This document shows positions 18,395-28,561 of a stretch of 64,000 bases of DNA, in pieces. How positions within the stretch are numbered: the first letter of the stretch is position 1; every line of letters begins with the position of its first letter. The position numbers and the translations under genes were made by a program. A model generated the notes under the pieces. It ran no database searches. It was not told the origin of the DNA and worked only from the letters and a program-made list of their open reading frames with translations. The DNA is taken from positions 1,172,001 to 1,236,000 of the forward strand of contig NZ_CP118611.1 of NCBI RefSeq assembly GCF_028993555.1, written 5' to 3'. The stretch comes from Ensifer adhaerens (lineage in GTDB: Bacteria > Pseudomonadota > Alphaproteobacteria > Rhizobiales > Rhizobiaceae).

Positions 18395-18943
18395 ATGACG
18401 ATCGCGCTCGCCGCATCTCCAGCATTCGACGCAAGCATTCCAACCGGAAACGGCTACGCACCGATCACGGCGCCGGCCCTCAAGGCGGCGATGCGCAATT
18501 TCTCAGGGGGCGTATCCGTGATCACGGCCGGCATCGGGGACGACCGGACGGGTGCCACAGTCACCTCGGCGACGGCGCTGTCGGTGGACCCGCCGACCAT
18601 GATCGTCAACATCAACCGAACGTCTTCGACCTGGCCGATCATCCAGCGCTACCGGCATTTCTGCGTCAACGTCCTCGCGCGAGAGCATCAGAGGGTGGCG
18701 GAGCGCTTCTCCGGCGTTGATGGAGCAAAGGGCCCTGCCCGCTATGAGGGCGCCGACTGGGTTCGGCTGGCAAGCGGCGCGTCAGCATTGAGCGGGGCAT
18801 TGGCCGCGATCGACTGCGAGGTCGAGGAAATCATCGAGCGCCACAGCCACGCGATCATCCTCGGCCGGGTAGTCGCCATCACCGCGGGCTCTGGCGAGCC
18901 GATCGTCTACCACCACGGCCGTTATGGCGGTCTTAGTCTCTAG
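18395..18943 (+). CDS. Flavin reductase, SsuE/HpaC-like
   Basis: 182 residues from ATG 18395, preceded by GAGGGA. The flavin-reductase-like split barrel is seen in [36 protein letters not shown] and the closing YHHGRYGGL. These NAD(P)H:FMN reductases feed two-component monooxygenases, so it is the likely partner of the divergent SsuD. It is of the HpaC/DIM6 fold and not the flavodoxin-like fold of E. coli SsuE. Confidence 0.9.
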   Translation: MTIALAASPAFDASIPTGNGYAPITAPALKAAMRNFSGGVSVITAGIGDDRTGATVTSATALSVDPPTMIVNINRTSSTWPIIQRYRHFCVNVLAREHQRVAERFSGVDGAKGPARYEGADWVRLASGASALSGALAAIDCEVEEIIERHSHAIILGRVVAITAGSGEPIVYHHGRYGGLSL

Positions 18944-19036
18944 TCTCGCGGTGAAGCCTCGGGCGCACGAAGCTGCGCCGAAACGGCTCAACTTTGGAAT
19001 GGACCCACTGCGGGCCAGCGAAATGCGGAATAAATT

Positions 19037-19054
19037 ATCTATATAAAATACATC
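19037..19054. promoter_or_regulatory. TCTATA(TA)AA element upstream of tauA-like gene
   Basis: ATCTATATAAAATACATC lies 66-83 bases before the start codon. It is AT-rich in otherwise GC-rich DNA and matches the elements at 18278, 23516 and 24335. Confidence 0.45.
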
Positions 19055-19119
19055 TTTTTAATCAGCATTGTGATGAGGCTCCACAGCGGGGCCAGGACCC
19101 AACCGTTGAGGAGCACACA

Positions 19120-20127
19120 ATGACGATCCGCAGACGCACCCTTCTCGCCGCAAGTGCGGCAATGCTTCTGGCCAGCCAGGCCGCCTCCCCCGCTCTCGCT
19201 GCCGAGACAACGCTGACGATCGGCTACCAACCGATCGTCGAGCCGTCACGCGTGCCGCAGGCGGATGGCACCTACGAAAAGGCCACCGGAGCCAAGATCA
19301 CCTGGCAGAAGTTTGATGGCGGCGCCGACGTGATCGCCGCGCTCGCTTCAGGGTCGATCGACATCGGCTATGTCGGCTCGTCGCCGCTCGCCGCTGCTGC
19401 CAGCCGGCAAATCCCCCTCGAAACCATCTTCGTCGTCGGACTGATCAGCGAAGCCGAGGCACTCGCCGTCAAGGGCATCGATAAGCCGGAGCAGCTTGCC
19501 GGCAAGAAGATCGCAACGCCCTTCGTTTCGACGGCGCACTACAGCCTGCTCACGGCCCTGAAACACTGGAACCTCGACCCGAAATCCGTCGAGATCCTCA
19601 ACCTCCGGCCGCCGGAAATCGCGGCGGCCTGGCAGCGCGGCGATATCGACGGCGCCTATGTCTGGGATCCAGTGCTCTCCGAAATCAAGAAGACCGCGAC
19701 GGTGCTTGCGACCTCGAGCGACGTGGCGAAATGGGGCGGTCCGACGTTCGACGCCTGGATCGTCAGCAAGAAGTTTGCCGAGGAACATCCGGATATCGTG
19801 ACCGGCTTCGTCAAGGTGACTGGCGACGCCTATGCGGATTACCGCGCAAAGCCGGAAAACTGGAACGTGGGTTCGCCTGAGGTGGAGAAGATCGCCCGCC
19901 TGACCGGCGCAAAGACCGAGGACGTGCCGACCCTGCTCAAGGGCTATTACTTCCCTTCGCTTGAAGAGCAGGCAGGCGCCGATCTTCTCGGCGGGGCGAC
20001 GGCCAAGGCAATCGCGCAGACCTCGGCCTTCCTGCTCGAACAGGGCAAGATCCCCGCGGTGCTTCCGGATTACGCGCCCTACGTCTCCGCCCGCTGGGCG
20101 CAGGAAGCGGCGAAACTCTCGTTCTGA
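19120..20127 (+). CDS. tauA: Taurine/sulfonate ABC transporter substrate-binding protein
   Basis: 335 residues from ATG 19120 (GAGGAG upstream). A signal peptide with RRRTLLAASAAML ends at AAPALAAE-like ALAAE; the twin arginines could also allow Tat export. The mature protein begins TLTIGYQPIVEPSRVPQADG and continues with GSIDIGYVGSSPLAAA, close to TauA. It captures taurine or related sulfonates in the periplasm. It leads a tauABC-type operon (81 bases to tauB, 4-base overlap tauB/tauC). No TauD dioxygenase is present; SsuD is the local desulfonating enzyme. Confidence 0.9.
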   Translation: MTIRRRTLLAASAAMLLASQAASPALAAETTLTIGYQPIVEPSRVPQADGTYEKATGAKITWQKFDGGADVIAALASGSIDIGYVGSSPLAAAASRQIPLETIFVVGLISEAEALAVKGIDKPEQLAGKKIATPFVSTAHYSLLTALKHWNLDPKSVEILNLRPPEIAAAWQRGDIDGAYVWDPVLSEIKKTATVLATSSDVAKWGGPTFDAWIVSKKFAEEHPDIVTGFVKVTGDAYADYRAKPENWNVGSPEVEKIARLTGAKTEDVPTLLKGYYFPSLEEQAGADLLGGATAKAIAQTSAFLLEQGKIPAVLPDYAPYVSARWAQEAAKLSF

Positions 20128-20207
20128 GACCAGCGCGGTTCGCATGTTTGCCGGGCACAGAGCGCCCGGCAAACATGTCGACGTGCCACCCAGGCTGGAG
20201 CAGCAGG

Positions 20208-20999
20208 ATGTCCGTTCTCTCCCTCGAAAATGTCACGCTGCGCTATCCAGCCTCTGACAGCAGGACCGCCCCGGTTCTCGCTTCCATCAACCTGAAGATC
20301 GCCCGCGACGAATTCGTCGTCGTCATCGGCCGTTCCGGCTCGGGCAAGACCAGCCTTCTCAATCTCGCCGCCGGTTTCGTGGCGGCAAGCAGCGGCCATG
20401 TCGGCATCGATGGTCGGCCAGTAACGGTTCCGGGCTCAGATCGGGCCGTCGTTTTCCAGGACGATGCGCTCTATCCGTGGCTGACCACTCTCGACAACGT
20501 CGCCTTTCCGCTTCATCTGCGCGGCATTTCCAGATCGGAGCGCGTGGAAAAGGCAAGGGGTCTCCTTGACCGGGTCGGCCTGCCCGACGCGGCGAGCCGC
20601 CATGTCTGGGAACTTTCCGGTGGCATGCGCCAGAGGGTTGGCATCGCCAGAGCACTCGCTTCCGATCCGAAGTTCCTGCTCATGGATGAACCGCTTGGCG
20701 CGCTCGATGCACTCACGCGCAGTCGCATGCAGGGCTTTCTTCTCGATGTCTGGCAGAAGAGCGGCGTCGGTGCGCTGTTGATCACCCACAGCATCGAGGA
20801 AGCACTTCTGCTTGCGACCCGGATCATCGTGCTCGCGCCCAATCCCGGGCGCGTCGCCAGCGATATGACGACCACATTTGGTCGCGACCTTCTGGCCGGC
20901 GTACCGCTTTCCGAAATCCGCAGTTCGCCGGCGTTCCGGCGCCTGCATGACGAATTGACCGACCTCATCCACGCCGAAGACGAAGGGATCGCGGCATGA
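20208..20999 (+). CDS. tauB: Taurine/sulfonate ABC transporter ATP-binding protein
   Basis: 263 residues from ATG 20208. Walker A is GRSGSGKT, the signature is LSGGMRQR and Walker B is FLLMDEP; the Q-loop is VFQDDALYPWL, typical of the TauB/SsuB group. It powers import with the adjacent permease. The frame opens at 20148, but the downstream ATG has the better upstream purines and fits the family start. Confidence 0.93.
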   Translation: MSVLSLENVTLRYPASDSRTAPVLASINLKIARDEFVVVIGRSGSGKTSLLNLAAGFVAASSGHVGIDGRPVTVPGSDRAVVFQDDALYPWLTTLDNVAFPLHLRGISRSERVEKARGLLDRVGLPDAASRHVWELSGGMRQRVGIARALASDPKFLLMDEPLGALDALTRSRMQGFLLDVWQKSGVGALLITHSIEEALLLATRIIVLAPNPGRVASDMTTTFGRDLLAGVPLSEIRSSPAFRRLHDELTDLIHAEDEGIAA

Positions 21000-21847
21000 G
21001 CCTCTCGATCGAAAACGCGCCGTCGACGACGCGTCGGCCGCATGGCATCGTCGAACAGCCGGGAACGGGCAAGACAAGGTCGCCGCTACCGCTCGCCTGG
21101 ATATCCCTAACGACAATCGCTGTGTTGCTCGTTCTTTGGATCCTCGCCTCAAGCTATGGTCTGGTCTCGCCGCTGTTCCTGCCTTCGCCACTCGCCGTCT
21201 ATCAGGCTCTACAGAGTCTCGCCGTTACCGGTTTCGTCGACGCGACCCTCGCCCAGCATGTGGGCGCGAGCCTCCTGCGGATTTTCGGCGCGCTCGCAGT
21301 CGCCATCCTCCTCGGTGTGCCGGCTGGAATTGCCATCGGCACGAGCCGGCTCGGCAAAGGCATCCTCGATCCGATCGTAGAGTTTTTGCGCCCCTTGCCG
21401 CCGCTTGCCTATCTTCCACTGGTGATCATCTGGCTGGGCATCGGCGAGGCTTCCAAGATCGCGGTCATTGCGCTTGCAATGTTGCCGCCGATAATTCTGT
21501 CGACGGCGACCGGCGTCAAATCCACCGCGACCGATCACATCAACGCGGCCCGCTCCTTTGGCGCGTCGCGTCTACAGGTCTTGCGCCACGTCATCCTGCC
21601 AAGCGCCCTGCCTTCGGTCTTGACCGGAACCCGGATCGCGCTCGGAGCGGGCTGGTCGACCCTGGTGGCCGCCGAACTGGTGGCGGCAACGCGCGGCCTC
21701 GGCTTCATGATCCAGTCTGCAGCCCAGTTTCTGGTGACCGATGTGGTGATTGCTGGCATCGTCGTCATTGCGGCCGTTGCTTTCGTCTTCGAGATGACGG
21801 CACGCCTGCTAGAACGATGGCTGGTACCGTGGGCGACACGACGCTGA
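20996..21847 (+). CDS. tauC: Taurine/sulfonate ABC transporter permease
   Basis: 283 residues, overlapping tauB by four bases (ATGA). About six membrane spans. The cytoplasmic coupling loop with the EAA-type motif is visible as AARSFGASRLQVLRHVILPSALPSVLTG. The N-terminal ~30 residues are a polar cytoplasmic tail. Its 3' end is convergent with the FAD oxidoreductase at 21872, only 24 bases away. Confidence 0.93.
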   Translation: MSLSIENAPSTTRRPHGIVEQPGTGKTRSPLPLAWISLTTIAVLLVLWILASSYGLVSPLFLPSPLAVYQALQSLAVTGFVDATLAQHVGASLLRIFGALAVAILLGVPAGIAIGTSRLGKGILDPIVEFLRPLPPLAYLPLVIIWLGIGEASKIAVIALAMLPPIILSTATGVKSTATDHINAARSFGASRLQVLRHVILPSALPSVLTGTRIALGAGWSTLVAAELVAATRGLGFMIQSAAQFLVTDVVIAGIVVIAAVAFVFEMTARLLERWLVPWATRR

Positions 21848-21871
21848 CGCCCCGGGGGATCGGATAGACCG

Positions 21872-23278
21872 TCACCCGGTCTTCAGCGTCACGCGATGCC
21901 GCGTAGCGATCAATCGTGCCGCCGCGTAGGTCTGCGTCACGATTTCAGGTACCAGGTCAATGTCCGGCAGACTGCCGACACCGAGCGGTCCGATCGCGTA
22001 GAGATTGCGGGTCGCTTGCCCGCCGGCCAGAACTTCGCCAGCCGGGCTGACGGCAATGCCGAGATTGAGTTCGTCCGGCTCGGCCAGGCCGCCGGCAAAG
22101 AGGCTCTGCATCAGTTGCGCCCGAAGGTCCGGCGCCGAACAACGACAGTCGATCACCTGATCGGCCGAAAGCAGAGTCTCCTCGCTTTCGGCCGCCCAGC
22201 GCACCATCAACCCGTCGGGCCGGCGCTTACCCGCCCAGCCCTTCCGGATGCTGGTCTGCCCGCCGGCCAACTCCTGCTGGAGACGCAAATGGAGCGGCGC
22301 CGGCAAACGGTTGCGGTGGCTGTCATAGATCGACCGCAGGTGCCGGTTGAACCGACGCTTTTCCTCTTCGGGCAAAGATTGCCAGAGGGAACGTGCGCGC
22401 CGGCGCAGACCGTTCATGGCCGCTTGCCAGCCAAGGCCGGCCGCTTCCGCCTGGGCACAGGCCTGCCGGACGAAGCGGACGATATCGCCGAGCCGGGTCG
22501 GCATCGGTTCGACCGGAAAGGTTGGCGCGGCCGCAAGGCGTGTGTGCGGCTGCGGCAGGAAGCCGTGTCGGGAAAGAATGGTGATCTCGCCAGCAAAGCC
22601 ATTGTCGCGCAACTGCAGCAGGCGGTCGACCACCCTGACGCCGCTGCCGAGCAGGACCGTATGGCGCGGGACGACCAGACGGCGGGCGCGCACCAGCGGC
22701 CTCTCCTCTTTGGCAATCTGCATCTCGCCATGGCGAAGGCCGAAGCCGGTCGCCAGCACGACGGCATCGCACTCCACCGTTGCTTCCTCCTGCACCACCA
22801 GGAAGCGGCCGTTGGCTTGCTTGCGCAGCCCCAAGACCGCCTGGCAGGAGAGTTGCATCGAAATGTCAGGCCGGCGCGTCAGCGCTTCGGAAAAACGCTG
22901 ATAGACATAGTCGCTGAAGATGCTCTTCGGCACGAAGATCTGCTGAAAGCCGGGGATCGCGGCAGAGACGGCCGCGCGAAATTCGGCATTCGCCAGCAGC
23001 CAATCGTTGAAGTCCTCCGGCTGGCCGGCGGCGACTGAAAGGTCGCGCACCCGGCTGTTGAGGATCTCCCCGCTCTGGGCGGCGGCCAGCACCTGACCGC
23101 CGCTGATCGTCGGCTGCGGATCGAAGAGGTGCACGTGGAACGCCGTCCGCACCGATTTCATCAGCGCAATGGCCATCATCACGCCGGAAAAGCCGCGGCC
23201 GATGATGGCGATGTGCGGCTTGGTTCGCGCACCGGCTCCCTCCGGAGCGACCTTCGCAAACAATCCATGGACAGTCAT
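21872..23278 (-). CDS. Second FAD/NAD(P)-binding oxidoreductase
   Basis: 468 residues from ATG 23278 (GGGAGAG upstream). N-terminal IAIIGRGFSGVMMAIAL is the FAD motif; ILNSRVRDLSVAAGQPEDFNDWL corresponds to the NAD_binding_9 segment, and a GSGVRVVDRLLQL site follows. It is a distant paralogue of the protein at 15547-17031 and flanks the other side of the sulfonate transporter. Both lack a recognisable monooxygenase signature. Function is unknown; co-location suggests work on a sulfur compound. Confidence 0.85.
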   Translation of the reverse strand: MTVHGLFAKVAPEGAGARTKPHIAIIGRGFSGVMMAIALMKSVRTAFHVHLFDPQPTISGGQVLAAAQSGEILNSRVRDLSVAAGQPEDFNDWLLANAEFRAAVSAAIPGFQQIFVPKSIFSDYVYQRFSEALTRRPDISMQLSCQAVLGLRKQANGRFLVVQEEATVECDAVVLATGFGLRHGEMQIAKEERPLVRARRLVVPRHTVLLGSGVRVVDRLLQLRDNGFAGEITILSRHGFLPQPHTRLAAAPTFPVEPMPTRLGDIVRFVRQACAQAEAAGLGWQAAMNGLRRRARSLWQSLPEEEKRRFNRHLRSIYDSHRNRLPAPLHLRLQQELAGGQTSIRKGWAGKRRPDGLMVRWAAESEETLLSADQVIDCRCSAPDLRAQLMQSLFAGGLAEPDELNLGIAVSPAGEVLAGGQATRNLYAIGPLGVGSLPDIDLVPEIVTQTYAAARLIATRHRVTLKTG

Positions 23279-23606
23279 GTGCACTCTCCCATGGCCGGTT
23301 CTACCCGGCAAAGTCTGAAATGCATGGCTGTTTCGGTTCGAAACGCGGATACCGACCGAATAGTGAAAAATTGCCGACCGCCTTACTCAATTGTCGATCT
23401 GCGCAAAAGTCGAGGGGTCGGGAAAACATAGCGCCCGCCGCGGCAGCGGTCGAGCCCGTATCCGTTGTTCCGGTTGGCCTGGCACTTTGGCGCATGGTCA
23501 TCCCTAGACGGCATACTCTATAAAGTTAGTGCTCTATTAGAGCGCGAAACGATCCGAACATCAAGTGCTGTGTGAAACAGCCTGTGGACCGGCCCTCCAA
23601 AAGGCT
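23279..23606. other. Intergenic region with palindrome
   Basis: No gene seen. It holds CTCTATAAAGTTAGT (23516-23530), then a perfect inverted repeat GCTCTA-t-TAGAGC (23531-23543). These probably belong to the promoter of the leftward oxidoreductase gene. Confidence 0.5.
23516..23543. promoter_or_regulatory. TCTATAAA element with adjoining palindrome
   Basis: The element CTCTATAAAG abuts the 6+6 palindrome GCTCTA-t-TAGAGC. It lies ~240 bases upstream of the FAD oxidoreductase start and is the third copy of the sulfur-island element. Confidence 0.45.
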
Positions 23607-24218
23607 TCAGGCCAGACCGTTTGGCACGGGTGAGCGGTCCATCCCCTCAAGTTCCATCGATTGCGCACGCGGTTGTTCGCGCCGCGCGATGCCGTTCAAA
23701 ACACGCAACAGATCATAGCCGTGCGACCAGCGACCGAAGCCACTGGCGATATTGATATGGCCGGCATGGCCAAGGTCGACGAGGCGGCTGCCCCATCGTG
23801 TCGAAAAGTGCCGCAAGCGATCGAAAGGCATGTAGGGATCGTTGAGGCTGCCGACGACGAGGCTGGAAAAGGGCAACGGCAGATCGGGCATCGGGCCAAA
23901 ATCGATGGCAGCGGGATGCAGGCGCTCGGTTGGCCCAAGGTCGCAGGGCGCGACAAGCAGCGCGCTGCGCACATGTCTTGCCAAGGGGCGTCGCGCCAGA
24001 TTGGCAACGAGAACCGAGCCGAGACTGTGGGCGACCAGGTCGACGACCCCGTGCCGAAGGATTTCGCGCTCGAGAGCATCGCGCCAATCAGCGAGTCTTG
24101 GCCGGTTCCAATCGTTTTGTTCGACCAGAACCGCATCCGGATGATCCCGCAGCCAGTGGCGCTGCCAGTGCCCCTCGTCGGACCCGAACAATCCAGGAAT
24201 GATCAGTGTTTTTGCCAT
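23607..24218 (-). CDS. RBBP9/YdeN-family serine hydrolase
   Basis: 203 residues from ATG 24218. The family opening TLIIPGLFGSDEGHWQRHW is clear; the nucleophile serine is in VAHSLGSVLVAN, an aspartate lies in GSLNDPYMPFDR and the histidine in GHAGHINIASGFG. These small alpha/beta hydrolases have poorly known substrates. In many proteobacteria they sit with sulfonate or sulfate transporter genes, as here between the tau-like operon and cysTWA. Confidence 0.9.
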   Translation of the reverse strand: MAKTLIIPGLFGSDEGHWQRHWLRDHPDAVLVEQNDWNRPRLADWRDALEREILRHGVVDLVAHSLGSVLVANLARRPLARHVRSALLVAPCDLGPTERLHPAAIDFGPMPDLPLPFSSLVVGSLNDPYMPFDRLRHFSTRWGSRLVDLGHAGHINIASGFGRWSHGYDLLRVLNGIARREQPRAQSMELEGMDRSPVPNGLA

Positions 24219-24636
24219 GACATCAATCTCTTGCGAAGACGATCCGGGCCTTGCAACGACCCGTTGCAAACAGGTCCGGTTCTGGATCGACTATGCGCAA
24301 GCGGCAGACTGCGGAGAAGCACGGAACACCTAATATCTATAAATTCGATAGTATTTATTTTCTTATCCGGAAGTTACGTCCGCGTGATCGACAATCCGGC
24401 ATGGAACAATATTCGCAGTAGAGTGTTTCCATCGACGCGGCTCAAAAGCGAAATCAGTTTCCTTGTGACCCGTCCCAGCGTCAAAAATTTGCGTTGTTGG
24501 AGCCCGCGAAATTGTTAGTTTGGCGCCGAATACACCGGCGCTCTGACAAGCCGGCCAACCGGCGACTTGATGATCGGTTTGGATGAGGGGATGGCGCAAC
24601 CGTTTACGGTTGCAGGGCTGAAAAGGTGACCGAAAG
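24219..24636. other. Divergent control region between hydrolase and cysT
   Basis: About 420 bases with no gene. The expected sulfate-binding-protein gene is not here. It holds ATCTATAAATTCGATAG (24335-24351) near the hydrolase side and a hairpin, GCAACCGT-tt-ACGGTTGC (24596-24613), just before cysT. Confidence 0.55.
24335..24351. promoter_or_regulatory. TCTATAAA element between hydrolase and cysTWA
   Basis: ATCTATAAATTCGATAG is the fourth copy of the AT-rich element shared by this island. It lies 117 bases before the hydrolase start and ~290 bases before cysT. Confidence 0.45.
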
Positions 24637-25497
24637 TTGACGGAGCGACGCAATGGGAACCGCTGGCGGTTTCGCCAGCCGAGTGTTTTGCCCGGGTTTG
24701 GGCTGTCGCTCGGGATCACGCTGAGCTGGCTGGTGCTGATCGTGTTGATCCCGCTGTCGGGCCTGGTGTTTCGGGCCAGCGGGCTCGGCTGGGCCAAGTT
24801 CTTTGAACTGGCGCTGGATCCGCGCACGCTCAATGCGCTGAAGATCTCGTTCGGCACGGCGTTTCTCGCCGCGATCATCAACCTCGTCTTCGGCGTCATC
24901 CTCGCCTGGGTGCTGGTGCGCTATCGTTTCCCCGGCAAACGGGTGATCGACGCCATGGTCGACCTGCCGTTCGCGCTGCCGACCGCGGTTGCCGGCATCG
25001 CGCTGACGACGCTTTATGCCCCGAACGGCTGGATCGGCCAGTTCATCGAGCCGCTCGGGCTCAAGATCGCCTTTACCCCCGCCGGCATCGTCATCGCCCT
25101 GATCTTCGTCGGCCTGCCCTTCGTCGTCAGGACCGTGCAGCCGATCATGGAGGAGATCGACAAGGAAGTGGAGGAGGCCGCCGCCACGCTCGGCGCCAGC
25201 CGCTTCCAGACGATCAGCCGGGTGCTGTTGCCGGGGCTGCTGCCGGCCGGCCTCACCGGCTTTGCGCTCGCCTTTGCCCGCGGCGTCGGCGAATACGGCT
25301 CGGTGATCTTCATCGCCGGCAACCTGCCTTATGTCTCCGAGATCGCGCCGCTTCTGATCGTCATCCGGCTCGAAGAGTTTAACTACGCTGCCGCCACCGC
25401 CATTGCCGCGGTCATGCTGGCGATCTCCTTTGCCATGCTGCTGCTCATCAACTCGATCCAGGCCTGGAGCCGGCGGAGATATGTCTATGTCGCATGA
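24637..25497 (+). CDS. cysT: Sulfate/thiosulfate ABC transporter permease CysT
   Basis: 286 residues. TTG start at 24637, about ten bases after AAAAGG; an upstream in-frame TGA at 24619 rules out a longer protein. It has six hydrophobic spans and typical CysT stretches: [44 protein letters not shown], and the coupling loop [25 protein letters not shown]. With CysW and CysA it imports sulfate. No periplasmic binding-protein gene precedes it. Confidence 0.95.
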   Translation: MTERRNGNRWRFRQPSVLPGFGLSLGITLSWLVLIVLIPLSGLVFRASGLGWAKFFELALDPRTLNALKISFGTAFLAAIINLVFGVILAWVLVRYRFPGKRVIDAMVDLPFALPTAVAGIALTTLYAPNGWIGQFIEPLGLKIAFTPAGIVIALIFVGLPFVVRTVQPIMEEIDKEVEEAAATLGASRFQTISRVLLPGLLPAGLTGFALAFARGVGEYGSVIFIAGNLPYVSEIAPLLIVIRLEEFNYAAATAIAAVMLAISFAMLLLINSIQAWSRRRYVYVA

Positions 25498-26407
25498 TCT
25501 GACCGCCAGCCCCCTGCCCGCATCCGGCCCGCTGCCGGCGTCCGGCCCGCAGCCCGCCTTGCCGGAACTGGCCGCCGCCACCTCGGAAAGCCGCTTTGCC
25601 CGGCTGACGCTGACGATCACGGCGCTTGCCTTCGTCGCGCTGTTCCTGCTGTTGCCGCTCGCCGCCGTCTTTACCGAGGCGCTGCGCAAGGGCATCGGCG
25701 AGTTTGTTGCAGCCCTCGGCGATGCCGAGACCTTCTCGGCGATCCGCCTGACGCTCACCGTCGCTGCCATCGCCGTGCCGCTCAACCTCGTCTTCGGCGT
25801 CGCCGCCGCCTGGGCGATCGCCAAGTTCGAGTTCAAGGGCAAGGCGTTCCTGACGACGCTGATCGACCTGCCGTTCTCGGTCTCGCCGGTGATCTCCGGC
25901 CTCGTCTTCGTGCTGCTGTTCGGCTCGCACAGCCTGATCGGTCCGTGGCTGCAGAGCCACGGCATCCAGATCCTGTTTGCCGTGCCCGGGCTGGTGCTGG
26001 CCACCGTCTTCGTCACCTTCCCCTTCGTTGCCCGCGAGCTGATCCCGTTGATGCAGGAACAGGGTTCCAGCGACGAGGAGGCCGCACTCTCCTTGGGCGC
26101 ATCGGGCTGGCAGACCTTCTGGCATGTGACGCTGCCCAACATCAAATGGGGGCTGCTCTACGGCGTGCTCCTCTGCAACGCCCGGGCCATGGGCGAGTTC
26201 GGCGCCGTCTCGGTGGTCTCCGGCCATATTCGCGGTGAGACCAACACCATGCCGTTGCAGGTCGAAATCCTCTATAATGAGTACAACTTCGTCGCCGCCT
26301 TCGCGGTGGCGGCGTTGCTGGCGCTGCTGGCGCTGATCACCCTGATCCTGAAGACGGCGCTGGAGATCCGCTACAGCGCCGAGATCGCCGCCAGCCGCAG
26401 ACATTGA
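25487..26407 (+). CDS. cysW: Sulfate/thiosulfate ABC transporter permease CysW
   Basis: 306 residues from ATG 25487, overlapping cysT; GGAG lies eight bases upstream, favouring it over ATG 25481. Residues ~8-25 are a proline/alanine/serine-rich tail containing the near repeat [13 protein letters not shown]. The membrane domain has [20 protein letters not shown] and the coupling loop [23 protein letters not shown]. Family length is ~290. Confidence 0.94.
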   Translation: MSHDLTASPLPASGPLPASGPQPALPELAAATSESRFARLTLTITALAFVALFLLLPLAAVFTEALRKGIGEFVAALGDAETFSAIRLTLTVAAIAVPLNLVFGVAAAWAIAKFEFKGKAFLTTLIDLPFSVSPVISGLVFVLLFGSHSLIGPWLQSHGIQILFAVPGLVLATVFVTFPFVARELIPLMQEQGSSDEEAALSLGASGWQTFWHVTLPNIKWGLLYGVLLCNARAMGEFGAVSVVSGHIRGETNTMPLQVEILYNEYNFVAAFAVAALLALLALITLILKTALEIRYSAEIAASRRH

Positions 26408-26477
26408 CCGCCGTGCAAGCATTGACCGGGAAAGCCCGCATTCGACCAGCTGCCGCAGGCATTTGAAAGGTATCGCC

Positions 26478-27605
<1,128 letters not shown>

Positions 27606-27624
27606 GGAGAGTCGGTTTTCGGAT

Positions 27625-27954
27625 CTAAGGATCCTCGAGCGGCCAGACCTCGACCACCCCGTGAGCGACCGCGCACGGGGTGCGTGACACTATATCGATC
27701 GCTTCGGCCAGGTCTTCGGCCTCGATCACCGCGAAGCCGGCCACAGGAAGCGACGACGACATGAACGGACCGCTTCGCTTCTCGATATGTGCAGCGTTGG
27801 CGTTGCGTACCTGGACAGGCGCTCCGGCGATCCCCATCAGGGCCCCTCTTGCACGAAGTTCCGCATCATGCGCGTGCGCCGCATCCCGGACGTCCGTCGC
27901 TGTGCGGTCGTAGCCTGCACGGTCCCCATATCCAATGGTCACGAATTTCGGCAT
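27625..27954 (-). CDS. YCII-related (DGPF) domain protein
   Basis: 109 residues from ATG 27954. A small ferredoxin-like alpha/beta protein of the YciI/DGPF group: MPKFVTIGYGDRAGYDR, then a central segment ARGALMGIAGAPVQVRN, and FAVIEAEDLAEAIDIVSRTP at the end. Many such proteins lie next to ECF sigma factors, but none is present here. Function unknown. Confidence 0.8.
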   Translation of the reverse strand: MPKFVTIGYGDRAGYDRTATDVRDAAHAHDAELRARGALMGIAGAPVQVRNANAAHIEKRSGPFMSSSLPVAGFAVIEAEDLAEAIDIVSRTPCAVAHGVVEVWPLEDP

Positions 27955-28095
27955 CAAAAGCGTCCTCGTGGCGACGGCGCCCTACTCCCGACGGGCTAAT
28001 TGACAGCCGGCCCCAGCGGGCCTTCCGTGAGGGAACGCAGATGCACAGGAAAAGTTGCGACAATCCGACGTCCATGCCACGGCAGGGAGGATGCA

Positions 28096-28362
28096 ATGCC
28101 AACCATCATCGCCCACCATAAGATCACCAAGGGTGCGGAACACTGGCTGAAGTCGCCAAAGCGCAAAGAGGTATTTGGCACGCTCGGCGTGACCAACATC
28201 CGAACCTTCGTCGATCCCCAGGACCAGACCCGGGTGGCCATTCTCATGGATGTCCCCGATCTGGACGCCCTGTCGAAGGCCATGCAGACCCAGGCCGCTG
28301 CCGATGCGATGGTCTTTGATGGCGTCGTGCCGGAATCAATCGTGATCCTGGTCGAGTCATAG
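28096..28362 (+). CDS. Small conserved hypothetical protein
   Basis: 88 residues from ATG 28096, preceded by GGGAGG. The pattern of short beta-strands and helices (PTIIAHHKITKGAEHWL, TNIRTFVDPQDQTRVAILMDVPDLDALSKAMQ) suggests a dimeric alpha/beta-barrel like antibiotic-biosynthesis monooxygenase or DUF3764 proteins. No signal peptide or membrane span. It appears to be its own transcript. Confidence 0.7.
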   Translation: MPTIIAHHKITKGAEHWLKSPKRKEVFGTLGVTNIRTFVDPQDQTRVAILMDVPDLDALSKAMQTQAAADAMVFDGVVPESIVILVES

Positions 28363-28561
28363 GGAACACTCCCCCCGTATTCGGTCCCTGAGGCCCGACA
28401 GACGTCACCGGCGGAGCCGCCCGACCCGCAGTCCTTCGCTGCGGCCTGAGCCCGGCCCCGTACATTGCGGTACATTCACCGGCTGTGGCCGACATAACCG
28501 GGATACCTCGCCGAACCAGATTGCGCTCGTCACCTCAACGGCCTCGAAAAGGAACGATCGC

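Noticed and set aside
24604..26145. Long antisense open frame across cysT/cysW
   Set aside because: Shadow frame; the plus-strand genes have full family motifs.
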